From Parasphingopyxis algicola (lineage in GTDB: Bacteria; Pseudomonadota; Alphaproteobacteria; Sphingomonadales; Sphingomonadaceae): 64,000 bases of DNA. Each line of letters begins with the position of its first letter. Position 1 is the first letter of the stretch. Below, in pieces: positions 28,423-36,605 of the stretch. The translations under genes and the position numbers were made by a program. Below the pieces are notes generated by a model that worked only from the letters and a program-made list of their open reading frames with translations, ran no database searches and was not told the DNA's origin. The DNA lies in the NCBI RefSeq assembly GCF_013378075.1, contig NZ_CP051131.1:682001-746000 (forward strand), read 5' to 3'.

Positions 28423-29808
28423 ATGCAAAAAATCCTCCTCCCCCTCGCGCTCTGCGCAGCCGCCCTTCCCTCGCCACTCCTCGCGCAACCCAGCGACGCC
28501 GAAATCGCCGCGATGCGCGATGCCGCGCTGGAGGGCGATACGCTCGCCTATGAAATCACCGAAGGCCTGACGACCGAGATCGGCCCGCGCCTTGCCGGAA
28601 CCGAGGCCGAAGCGCGTGCCCGCGACTGGGCGGTCGAACGGCTGACCGGCCTCGGCTTTTCCAATGTCCGGATCGAGACGTTCCAGATGCCAACCTGGGT
28701 GCGCGGCGCGGAGACTGCCGAGATCGTGTCGCCCTACCCGCAAGCCATGCACGTGACGGCGCTGGGCCGCAGCGGGTCGACCGGCGAGGCCGGCCTTCGC
28801 GCCGAGATCGTGGCGTTCGAAACGATCGAGGAATTGCGGGCCGCGCCGATCGACAGCCTTACCGGCAAGATCGCCTATGTCGGCCATCATATGGAGCCGG
28901 CCCAGGACGGATCGGGCTACGGCTTTGCCGGGCCAGCACGCTGGAACGCGCCGTCGCTGGCCGCCGAGCGCGGCGCGGCGGCGATCGTGATCCGTTCGGT
29001 CGGGACGGCCGATCATCGCAGCGGCCATACCGGCGGAACGACATGGGCCGACGGTGTCACGCCGATTCCGGCGGGCGCGCTGTCCAATCCCGATGCCGAC
29101 AATCTCGAGCGTATGGTCGCGCTCGGGCGTCCGGTGACCATGCATCTGACCTTGACGCCCCAATGGATCGGCGATCGGGAATCCGGCAATGTGATCGCCG
29201 AGATACCGGGCCGCGATCCCGAAGCGGATATCGTCCTCGCCGCCTGCCATCTCGACAGCTGGGACCTTTCGCCCGGCGTGTTCGACGATGCGGCCGGTTG
29301 CGGGATCATCACCGCCGCCGCGCACCGCATCCTCGAGAGCGGCGTTCAACCGAGACGGACGATCCGCCTCTTCTGGGCGGGAGCGGAGGAAGTCGGCCTG
29401 TTCGGCGCCACCGCCTATTTCGAGCGCCACGGCGCGGACCGTCATGCCGTCGTTTCCGAATCCGATTTCGGCGCGGACCGCGTGTGGCGCGTCGAATTCG
29501 CGCTGCCGGAAGGCGCGAGCGGCGATGCCGACCGGATGAGCCGCCTGCTCGCCCCGCTCGGCATTCCGCGCAGCAACATCCCCGCGACCGGCGGTCCTGA
29601 CGTCCGGATACTGGTCCGGAACGGCGCACCGGCGATCGACCTTCAGCAGGACGGCACCCGTTATTTCGATCTGCACCACACGACCAACGACACGCTCGAC
29701 AAGATCGATCCGGCGCAACTGCGGCAAAATGTCGCAGCGTGGATCGTTATGCTGGCAGTCATGGCGAATAACGATATTGCAACCATGACGGCTCAAACCG
29801 CCGAGTAA
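28423..29808 (+). CDS. M28 family zinc aminopeptidase, secreted
   Basis: The 461-aa protein has a signal peptide (MQKILLPLALCAAALPSPLLAQ), a PA-like inserted domain at about residues 130-245, and an M28 peptidase domain with the di-zinc ligands: ACHLDSWD, FDDAAGCG, WAGAEEVGLFGA (Glu base) and SESDFGADR, with a later His in FDLHHTTNDT. It likely trims N-terminal residues from peptides in the periplasm or outside the cell. It is divergent from ettA and appears monocistronic. Confidence 0.92.
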   Translation: MQKILLPLALCAAALPSPLLAQPSDAEIAAMRDAALEGDTLAYEITEGLTTEIGPRLAGTEAEARARDWAVERLTGLGFSNVRIETFQMPTWVRGAETAEIVSPYPQAMHVTALGRSGSTGEAGLRAEIVAFETIEELRAAPIDSLTGKIAYVGHHMEPAQDGSGYGFAGPARWNAPSLAAERGAAAIVIRSVGTADHRSGHTGGTTWADGVTPIPAGALSNPDADNLERMVALGRPVTMHLTLTPQWIGDRESGNVIAEIPGRDPEADIVLAACHLDSWDLSPGVFDDAAGCGIITAAAHRILESGVQPRRTIRLFWAGAEEVGLFGATAYFERHGADRHAVVSESDFGADRVWRVEFALPEGASGDADRMSRLLAPLGIPRSNIPATGGPDVRILVRNGAPAIDLQQDGTRYFDLHHTTNDTLDKIDPAQLRQNVAAWIVMLAVMANNDIATMTAQTAE

Positions 29809-29900
29809 CTGCGAAAAACACGTGTTGCGCTGCAGCAAAAAATCCGGTTCATTTCGATACGGCCCCGCAATTACAAGTTGACGTTCCGTGGAGGGACGCT

Positions 29901-29939
29901 ATGGCAGCGCGCTGGGATTGGCGCAGAGCCAGGCCCTGA
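29901..29939 (+). other. Possible 12-codon leader ORF
   Basis: ATG at 29901 has a strong GGAGGG five bases upstream, better than most genes in this window. It encodes MAARWDWRRARP and stop, rich in Arg and Trp. It lies 24 bases before the small lipoprotein gene, in the same direction. It may be a translated leader or chance. Confidence 0.3.
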
Positions 29940-29963
29940 TTTATTGCTATGGGAGCACTTATA

Positions 29964-30224
29964 ATGAAGAAACTTAGCTTTGCGCTTGCGTCCGCCAGCC
30001 TGTTCGCGCTGGCCGCATGCGGCGAAACCGCCACGGAAACCGCTGACGAAGGCGCCGAAGCCGTCGAAGCAACGGAAGAAGCCGCTGAAGAAGCGATGGC
30101 CGAAGGCGAAGAAGCCATGGATGAAGCCATGGCCGAAGGCGAAGAAGCGATGGAAGAAGGCGCTGAAGCCGCCGACGCAGCCGAAGACGCTGTCGACGAA
30201 GAGATGGCCGAAGAAGGCATGTAA
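29964..30224 (+). CDS. Small Ala/Glu-rich lipoprotein with 11-residue repeats
   Basis: The 86-aa product has a lipoprotein signal (MKKLSFALASASLFALAAC, Cys19) and then an acidic, Ala-rich, low-complexity tail with no hydrophobic domain. Two near-identical 33-base repeats (30090-30122, 30123-30155) encode EAMAEGEEAMD and EAMAEGEEAME. The pattern should form a long helix, perhaps a coiled coil. The start was chosen over ATG 29949 because GGGAG is 8 bases before it. Function is unknown. A strong terminator follows. Confidence 0.8.
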   Translation: MKKLSFALASASLFALAACGETATETADEGAEAVEATEEAAEEAMAEGEEAMDEAMAEGEEAMEEGAEAADAAEDAVDEEMAEEGM

Positions 30225-30259
30225 TCCAGCGGTTGGCCTTCCGGCTAACCAACAGTTTC

Positions 30260-30297
30260 GAAAGGGCGTTCCCCCATGGGGAGCGCCCTTTCTTTTT
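30260..30297 (+). terminator. Strong rho-independent terminator
   Basis: The arms AAAGGGCGTTCCCC and GGGGAGCGCCCTTT pair over 14 positions with one G-T wobble, followed by CTTTTT. It lies 36 bases past the small lipoprotein stop and should end its transcript. Confidence 0.92.
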
Positions 30298-30393
30298 GCC
30301 CGTTTTCGATAGCCGCCAGTTTTCCTTAGCCGAATGCCCGTGCCGGCGAACTGGCCAGTAACCCGGATTCGGACCGGCCACCCTGCGCAAAGC

Positions 30394-31365
30394 CTAGCGA
30401 GCGGCTAGAAAAGCCTTGTATCGCTTCTTTTCCAACCGCTGTTGTCTCGCCGCTTCTTTCGCCTCGGCCTCTCGCACCCGGATATTCTCGTCAAGCGCGG
30501 CGATCATCCGCAACCGAAGATCGGGCGGAATGGCGCCACTATCCTCGGTCAAGCGGCGCCGAGCCAGTGCGGAGAACCCGAAAAGCTCCAGCAAGGCGAC
30601 ATGGGCCGCAGCCAGATGCTCCGGCGGATCCCACCTAAGATAAAGATTCTCCGCGCCGACGACGTGCGGGCGGTCGCTCGCGAGCGTCTGGCCCTCGAAC
30701 GAATGGAACCAGGAAATATTTTGCCGGCTGGAAAACTGCACGAATCCCGCGTCGTTCAGGAACTTTTCGACTTTACCTGACAACGCCTGACCCTTGTGGA
30801 CTTCGAGGTGCCAAACCTCGACCAGCACACCGAGACATTCGGAGAGACTGTTTTGCGCCCCTATGAGCGCCTCATATTCGGAACTGTGGACATCGAGTTT
30901 CAAGAAATTTGGCGGCAGCATTAATCCCTGCTCGACCGCAGCATCGATTGAGAACAGCTCGACCTCGATACGTTTCTCGGTCTCTCGGGGCGGAGCGCCG
31001 TAGCGATCCTCGAAATATTGCAGGAGTGGTATATTGGGGGGATATATCGAGGACGTTTCCGGCACTTTTGCGACGTGTAGCGCCTTTCGAGTCTGCTCCG
31101 ACCAAATGCCTCCGCCCATGGGCTTATGCATATGATCGCGCTCGGATTCAGTGGCCCGGGGCTCGAACGAATATACGCATATATCTTCGGGCGTTGCATC
31201 GAAGGGCGCGAACATTTCGCCAGCGGCGCCCCCATCGACTACGTTGAATTTCTTCTCCGAAAACAACGCAAGTTCAGGGTCGGAAAACAAATTTCGGCTG
31301 GGCGCGCGAAATGGCTCATGCGAGCGCTTCTTATTCACCCGGTTCTCCATATTCGTTTTTCCCAT
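30394..31365 (-). CDS. FkbM family methyltransferase-like protein
   Basis: The 323-aa protein has a SAM-binding motif (NVVDGGAAGEMFAPF) near residue 42 and the FkbM hallmark SIDAAVEQGL...PNFLKLDVHSSEYEALIGAQ...VLVEVWH at about 150-205. Such enzymes often methylate sugars or other surface glycans. The C-terminus is a charged helix (REAEAKEAARQQRLEKKRYK). Local base composition is clearly lower in GC than its neighbours; for example 30841-30900 is about 52% by count. It sits beside two tRNA genes. Together this suggests acquisition. An ATG at 31350 is a possible shorter start. Confidence 0.8.
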   Translation of the reverse strand: MGKTNMENRVNKKRSHEPFRAPSRNLFSDPELALFSEKKFNVVDGGAAGEMFAPFDATPEDICVYSFEPRATESERDHMHKPMGGGIWSEQTRKALHVAKVPETSSIYPPNIPLLQYFEDRYGAPPRETEKRIEVELFSIDAAVEQGLMLPPNFLKLDVHSSEYEALIGAQNSLSECLGVLVEVWHLEVHKGQALSGKVEKFLNDAGFVQFSSRQNISWFHSFEGQTLASDRPHVVGAENLYLRWDPPEHLAAAHVALLELFGFSALARRRLTEDSGAIPPDLRLRMIAALDENIRVREAEAKEAARQQRLEKKRYKAFLAAR

Positions 31366-31629
<264 letters not shown>

Positions 31630-31679
31630 ACCGGAAGAGCGCCCTTAGGCCGTACGGACACCAAGGGCAATGCCGGAAT

Positions 31680-31754
31680 TGGTGGGCCCGGAGGGACTCG
31701 AACCCCCAACCAAGCCGTTATGAGCGGCCGGCTCTACCATTGAGCTACAGGCCC
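31680..31754 (-). tRNA. tRNA with CAT anticodon, probably tRNA-Ile2
   Basis: The 75-base cloverleaf has acceptor GGGCCTG / CGGGCCC, discriminator A and encoded CCA. The anticodon loop is CTCATAA. The variable region and flanks (GGCTTGGTT) resemble tRNA-Ile2, whose C34 is converted to lysidine by TilS so it reads AUA. It lacks the C-A mismatch at the acceptor end typical of initiator tRNA. Elongator tRNA-Met is the alternative. Confidence 0.93.
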
Positions 31755-31816
31755 CACCGGTTCAGCGGCATCGCCCTGCCAAACGCGGTCGCCCAAGGCA
31801 AGCGGCTATTCGCGTG

Positions 31817-32902
31817 TTAAGCGGAACGGGCTGGGTCGGTCCGAGCCCGGTCAGCCGCCGCGACGATGTCGCGCGCGCGGACGGCGGTGACGCCGTGCCG
31901 GGCAAAAAGCTCGAAGACTCCGTCCCACCACGCGTAAAAGGCCTTGAGGTCGGCCGCGTCGCGCACATAGGGCGTGTGTCCCGGCACCACCGACGGCGAA
32001 TGATAGGACAGGCCGATCACGGGCAGACCATCGTCGATCAGCCGTCGAATCGCTTCGAGTGCGAGATCGAGCGGATAGTCTTCGGGCGTCAGCGACACCC
32101 GTTGAAGCAGCCGGGTCCGCGCGAGCAGCGTCCGCCAGAGGGGGAAATTCTCGCCCCAGGCGAATAACGGCATGCCGAACCGCCGCAGCGGACCGATAAA
32201 GGTCGACGTCAACGGCAGTTCGAGCAAAGTGCGCGACGGGCCCGCCCAAAAGGCATTGGTCCGAAAGCGCGAAAAATCGGGCCCGCCTTCCCGCGCATAG
32301 CTGAACAGCGCGCGAACCGAGGTATCCAGACGATAACCGGTGTCCTCGAGCAGCCGGGCGCTGTGCTCGCCGATACCGTACCGCCCGGCACGGTAGAGAG
32401 TCGGCCGCTCGCCAACTCTTTCGGCGATCCGTTCTGTCAGCCGCTCGAGCTTGGCGCGCTGGAGGTCAAGCGGCAGATTGCCGGTGAAGCTCGTAAAGCC
32501 CGTCACCGCCTCCTCGAACGGCGGATTGACCCAGGGGTGCAGCTGGGTTCCGATCTCGCAGCCGTCCTGCGCATGCATCTCGCAGATGATCGCTGCGCTG
32601 CGGTCATTATCGACGACGGGATAGTCGACCATATAGGCCGGTAGCGCGCCAGCCTCGCGGAAGAAGCGCTGGGCTTCGGGCAGTCCCTCCATCGCCGTGA
32701 CCGCGACATTGTCGCGGCTCAACGGCCGCTCCCAGTCGAACTCCTCTTCGGTATCGACGAAAATCACATAATGCTGACCGAAATCGTCCGGCAGGGCCGC
32801 ATGGGCCTTGGGGTCGGCCGGCCGGTCGATGCGGCCGGACCGGCGCTCGCCCATGTCCTCGGCCGGGATTGCCGACTCTTCGTCTCTATCTGCCCCGTTC
32901 AC
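31817..32902 (-). CDS. Polysaccharide deacetylase family protein (WalW-like)
   Basis: The enzyme family removes acetyl groups from surface or cell-wall polysaccharides. The NodB-like barrel starts at HYVIFVDTEEEFDWE, whose DTEEEFDW replaces the usual TFDD metal site. It continues through GCEIGTQLHPWVNPPFEE (His ligand), LYRAGRYGIGEHSARLLEDTGYRLDTSV and LSYHSPSVVPGHTPYV. The start is uncertain: GTG 32902 (361 aa) overlaps the kinase stop, ATG 32920 overlaps more, and ATG 32854 (345 aa) has GAGG close by. The upstream kinase gene overlaps it, so the two are made together. Confidence 0.82.
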   Translation of the reverse strand: MNGADRDEESAIPAEDMGERRSGRIDRPADPKAHAALPDDFGQHYVIFVDTEEEFDWERPLSRDNVAVTAMEGLPEAQRFFREAGALPAYMVDYPVVDNDRSAAIICEMHAQDGCEIGTQLHPWVNPPFEEAVTGFTSFTGNLPLDLQRAKLERLTERIAERVGERPTLYRAGRYGIGEHSARLLEDTGYRLDTSVRALFSYAREGGPDFSRFRTNAFWAGPSRTLLELPLTSTFIGPLRRFGMPLFAWGENFPLWRTLLARTRLLQRVSLTPEDYPLDLALEAIRRLIDDGLPVIGLSYHSPSVVPGHTPYVRDAADLKAFYAWWDGVFELFARHGVTAVRARDIVAAADRARTDPARSA

Positions 32903-34565
32903 CCGGCAAGGCGCTAGCATCTTTTGTCGGCAGGTGCAGGACAAATTTGTCCGGCTCGATATCGAGTTCGCCGTCCGCCTCATGGGCGATATTCCGCACA
33001 AGCCGCAACGCAAAGCCGAGCCCGAGCGCGGGCGCGTCGGGCCAGTCGCCGTCCGGCGAATAGCCGGGGTCGAGCAAGGCGTCCTCCTCCTGTCCGACAA
33101 GCAGCGCCGGCCGATCGAAGGCGATGGCGATACCGCCCCTGCTCGCGTCCCGCATGCAGACGACGAGAATCGTCTCCCCCGCCGCCGCGAGGCCGACCGT
33201 GGACGACAGCAGCCGTTCGACCATCCGCTCGATGGCGATCGGATCGGCGGTAAGCGACGGCAGATCCTGCTCGATACGGATCGCGAGATTGACGCCGCGC
33301 GCTTCGGCCTGTTCGACATAGGCATCGTGCAACCGCTGCAGGATCCCGGTCATTTCCACCGTTTCGACATCGAAGTTCAGCCGGTCGGTTTCGGCGCGCG
33401 CCGCGGTATCGATATCCTCGATGGACTGGAGGAGGCGGGCGGCCTCTTCGGCGACGCCAGACGCGCGCTGGCGATAGATCGCCGACACGGGACCGAGCAG
33501 CTGACCATCGATCATCTCCGCAAAACCGATAATCGCGTTGAGCGGGGTGCGCAGTTCATGAATGAGCTGCCGCAGCGAATCGGGCTCCAGATTGGAACCG
33601 AACAGACCGTCCGGCGGCGCGGCCGTCGTTGTCGCCTCCTCTTCGCGACGCGGACGACGCGCCATGCCGCGATACCCGGCGAAGCGCCCGTCCTCTTCAC
33701 CGAAAAACGGGACGGCGGAGATACGCCAGGCGCCCGAAGCGGACCCATCCCCCGCCACGACCAGGCGCGCATCGCGGAACGGGGCGCGCTGCCGGAATGC
33801 GCCCGCCGCATGCCCGTCGACCCCGAAATCGAGCGCGTCGGCGCTGAACGCTATCGTCTGGCCGATCAAGGGGCCCCGGGGCGCGCCGTCGACCCAGCGG
33901 ATCACACCGTCCGGACCGGCTTCGAACCGGAACTCCCGGACAGGAATGCGCGGCGCAGCCGCCGTATCCCCTTCCCGCGTTTTCCGAAATGCTTCGATCC
34001 GTTCGACGAGCGTGCGGATCTGTTCGAAATTTCCCGACGGGGCATCGGTTTCCGGCAGGTCTGGTAACGCATCCGAAGGGCCGAGTTCAAGGATATCCGC
34101 CGCCGGCGCTCGCGATTTTTCGTTCCGGCTTTCCAATACCATATCGGCCGCTCCGAACCGGCCAAGCGCTTCCCCAACCCGGGGGTCGAGGTCGCCGCGA
34201 TGCCGCAGCAGCGCCCGCGAACTGCCGCGCATTTGGGGAAGCAGCTCTATCCAGTCCTCCGGATCGAGCAGTGCCCCGAGCAAGACCGGCCGGGCGATTT
34301 CGGGGGCGTCCTCGGCGAAATGCGCGCACAGCCATGCTGGAATCCGGCGGCCGGCCAACGACCGCGCGGCCTCAAGGCGGACTTCGAACGGCACGTCCCG
34401 CTGCCATTCGTCGAGCAGCGCAAAGGCATGCACATGTTCGGGATCGAGCGCGACATCCTCGCGCTGTGCGAGCACATCGACAAGCTGGCGCCAGAGCGAT
34501 ATGCGCGCGGCGGCCGTATCGCGCGGCTGCGCCATCACCGTCGCCAACATATCGTCAAATCGCAT
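32886..34565 (-). CDS. Soluble sensor histidine kinase-like protein with degenerate ATPase motifs
   Basis: The 559-aa protein has no membrane segment. Residues about 25-150 look like helical HEAT-type repeats (RLEAARSLAGRRIPAWLCAHFAEDAPEIARPVLLGALL). A PAS-like middle (about 215-315) follows, then a HisKA box QLIHELRTPLNAIIGFAEMI with the phospho-accepting His. In the ATPase domain the N-box (ERMVERLLSSTVG) lacks its key Asn, and no DxGxG box is seen; only a G2-like LGLGFALRLVRNIA remains. It may therefore not bind ATP normally. It overlaps the deacetylase gene; no response regulator is adjacent. The start ATG 34565 precedes RFDDMLATVM. Confidence 0.83.
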   Translation of the reverse strand: MRFDDMLATVMAQPRDTAAARISLWRQLVDVLAQREDVALDPEHVHAFALLDEWQRDVPFEVRLEAARSLAGRRIPAWLCAHFAEDAPEIARPVLLGALLDPEDWIELLPQMRGSSRALLRHRGDLDPRVGEALGRFGAADMVLESRNEKSRAPAADILELGPSDALPDLPETDAPSGNFEQIRTLVERIEAFRKTREGDTAAAPRIPVREFRFEAGPDGVIRWVDGAPRGPLIGQTIAFSADALDFGVDGHAAGAFRQRAPFRDARLVVAGDGSASGAWRISAVPFFGEEDGRFAGYRGMARRPRREEEATTTAAPPDGLFGSNLEPDSLRQLIHELRTPLNAIIGFAEMIDGQLLGPVSAIYRQRASGVAEEAARLLQSIEDIDTAARAETDRLNFDVETVEMTGILQRLHDAYVEQAEARGVNLAIRIEQDLPSLTADPIAIERMVERLLSSTVGLAAAGETILVVCMRDASRGGIAIAFDRPALLVGQEEDALLDPGYSPDGDWPDAPALGLGFALRLVRNIAHEADGELDIEPDKFVLHLPTKDASALPGERGR

Positions 34566-34668
34566 CGGGATCCTCGCTCCAGGTGCCGCCCGCCCTCGCA
34601 AACACCATCATTTCAGATAGCCCTCGCCTATGGTTAACGAAAGCTGTCTTTTCGATCCGTGCGATACT

Positions 34669-34697
34669 GGGACAATTGCTTTTGCGGGACATATAAT
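34669..34697 (+). promoter_or_regulatory. Likely sigma-70 promoter of the Lrp/AsnC gene
   Basis: A perfect TATAAT (34692-34697) lies 17 bases after GGGACA (34669-34674), which matches TTGACA at four of six positions. It is 34 bases before the regulator start, in an AT-rich pocket between divergent genes. AAGGA upstream of the ATG serves as ribosome binding site. Confidence 0.65.
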
Positions 34698-34731
34698 TAT
34701 AACAGAAGCAGTTTTTCTGAAGGATTAGACT

Positions 34732-35217
34732 ATGAAATCCGCATCGCCCGCGCTCGATGACATTGACCGCCTTATTCTCGCAACGCTGCAAGACGAGGGA
34801 CGCATTACAAATGTCGAGCTGGCGCGCCGCGCCGGGCTGACGGCGCCACCCTGTCTTCGGCGAGTCCGCGCGCTCGAAGACAGCGGCGCGATCGAGAGCT
34901 ATCACGCCAAGCTTGACCCGCGGACGCTCGGTTACGGCATCACGGTGTTCGCGATGGTCAGCCTGAAAAGCCAGGCCGAGGACGATCTGCGCGCGTTCGA
35001 GGAGCATATCGCCTCGCTGCCGCTTGTCCGCGAATGCCATATGCTCAACGGAGAGATCGATTTCATCCTCAAGATAGTCGCCCGCGATCTCCAGCATTTT
35101 CAGGACTTCCTGACCTCGGGGCTCACGACGATTCCGAATGTCGAAAGCGTGAAAACGTCGCTAACCATTCGCACCGCCAAATCGCTGCCCGGTGTCCCCG
35201 TCGATACCGAAAGTTAA
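34732..35217 (+). CDS. Lrp/AsnC family transcriptional regulator
   Basis: The 161-aa protein has an N-terminal winged helix-turn-helix (LDDIDRLILATLQDEGRITNVELARRAGLTAPPCLRRVRALEDSG) and a C-terminal RAM ligand-binding domain (FAMVSLKSQAED, ECHMLNGEIDFILKIVARDLQHFQDFL). Such regulators bind amino acids and form octamers on DNA. The ligand is unknown. The gene is divergent from the kinase-deacetylase pair, which could be its target, and its stop overlaps the stop of the convergent TPR gene by four bases. Confidence 0.93.
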   Translation: MKSASPALDDIDRLILATLQDEGRITNVELARRAGLTAPPCLRRVRALEDSGAIESYHAKLDPRTLGYGITVFAMVSLKSQAEDDLRAFEEHIASLPLVRECHMLNGEIDFILKIVARDLQHFQDFLTSGLTTIPNVESVKTSLTIRTAKSLPGVPVDTES

Positions 35218-36500
35218 GTGCCGGGGGTTTCCGGCTGGACCGTGAGTTCCGGCGTCGGCGCCACTTGTGGCGCCGCAGGTTGCGACAAGGCGGCGTAAAC
35301 TCCCCACAGCCGCGCGATCGACGCCCGCGAACCGGTGACCTGGTCGAAAGCCGCCCGGGCGCCGGCGGCATCGCCGCTCCGCGCAAGCGCGATGCCAAGC
35401 CGCACGTTGGCGAGTTCGACATCGACCCCGCCCTTTTCCGCCGCCATGCGATAGAGTGGAGCCGCGGCCGCATGGTCACCCAGCGACATGTATCCGTCGG
35501 CTGCGGCCATCGCATTTTCGCCCGTCGCCGCGCTTGCGGCAGAACCGGCGCGCCCCGGCAGGGCCGAACGCAACGCCTGCGCCGCCCGAGTCGTCCCGCG
35601 ATCGAGGGTCGCGATCTCGGCATTGCCGCCATCGAGGACGTTCGCGGACCGGCCCGCCTGGACGATACGCTCGATCTCGGCGGGTAAAGACCGGCCGTGC
35701 GCGACCCGCGCATAGTCGCGATAGTCGAACTCGCCGGTGAGCGCGCCGGCCGCGTCCTGCAACCGCCATAGATCGAGCGCCGCCTCGGGATCGGTGGAAT
35801 AGGCGGCCCGATGCTGGACAAGAACGTCGCGCCAGTTGCGCTGGGTTGGATGCTCGGCCACCAGCGATTGGCCGAGCGTGACGACGCGCGCGGTGTCTTC
35901 GAGTTCCTGCGCGAAATGGATAGCCCGCCGGTACCAGTCCGCCGGGATTGCGATGCCCGCCGTCCGATGGATCGCGAACGCCCGCTCGACCAGCGAGAGC
36001 GCACCCGCATGATCCCCGCGTTCGTCGGTCAGGCTTGCCATGGCGATAAATATCTGCGGATTGCTCGTGCCGCGGTCGATAGCCGCCTGGAGGTCCGCTC
36101 GGGCCGCGTCGCCATTCTGGGCGTGATAGGAAATACGCGCCCGATGATAATAGAGCTCGGCACTTTGTTCGGTGCTCACCAACGGGCTGGCAAGCAGCGT
36201 ATTGATCGCTGCGACCTGCGCTGCAGTATTGAACGTCCGGTTGGCGACTTCGAGCTGAAGGCTTGCAATGACGTAGCGATCCCCGTCGGTCTGTGCGACG
36301 GCAGCCGCCTGATTGAGATAGGCCGATGCAGACGGAAAATTGCCCTGGGCTATGGCAATTTGCGCCTGTTCCGCAGCGCTCCGGACGTCTTGGGTCAGTT
36401 CATAAGCCAGTGGTGCCTGCTGCGCGGCAATCGGCGTTCCCATCGGCACGAACACGGCGACAGCCGCCGCAAGTGCCAGTCCGGTCAGTTTCTTCACCAT
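35214..36500 (-). CDS. Periplasmic TPR-repeat protein, paralogue A
   Basis: The 428-aa protein has a signal peptide (MVKKLTGLALAAAVAVFVPMGTPIAAQ) and helical repeat units of TPR type, for example AAEQAQIAIAQGNFPSASAYLNQAAAVA and the final NVRLGIALARSGDAAGARAAFDQVTG. It ends in a Pro-rich tail. It probably acts as a periplasmic scaffold. The upstream gene encodes a clear paralogue: both share an EKGGVD...RAAF...VTG ending. Start ATG 36500 was chosen by the signal peptide; the longer frame starting at 36563 is not needed. Confidence 0.8.
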   Translation of the reverse strand: MVKKLTGLALAAAVAVFVPMGTPIAAQQAPLAYELTQDVRSAAEQAQIAIAQGNFPSASAYLNQAAAVAQTDGDRYVIASLQLEVANRTFNTAAQVAAINTLLASPLVSTEQSAELYYHRARISYHAQNGDAARADLQAAIDRGTSNPQIFIAMASLTDERGDHAGALSLVERAFAIHRTAGIAIPADWYRRAIHFAQELEDTARVVTLGQSLVAEHPTQRNWRDVLVQHRAAYSTDPEAALDLWRLQDAAGALTGEFDYRDYARVAHGRSLPAEIERIVQAGRSANVLDGGNAEIATLDRGTTRAAQALRSALPGRAGSAASAATGENAMAAADGYMSLGDHAAAAPLYRMAAEKGGVDVELANVRLGIALARSGDAAGARAAFDQVTGSRASIARLWGVYAALSQPAAPQVAPTPELTVQPETPGT

Positions 36501-36605
36501 CCCTGTCCTCGATCTAATGTCGGTCTTTTCAAGCGCATAAAGAAATGGGGACGGCGACTCCATCGCGCCGTCCCCATAATTCTTCCGCTTGTCCTGCGCG
36601 CCGGT

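Noticed and set aside
32920-33325. N-terminal extension of the deacetylase frame
   Set aside because: It is a shadow of the kinase gene; the residues are Arg/Ser-rich with no family match.
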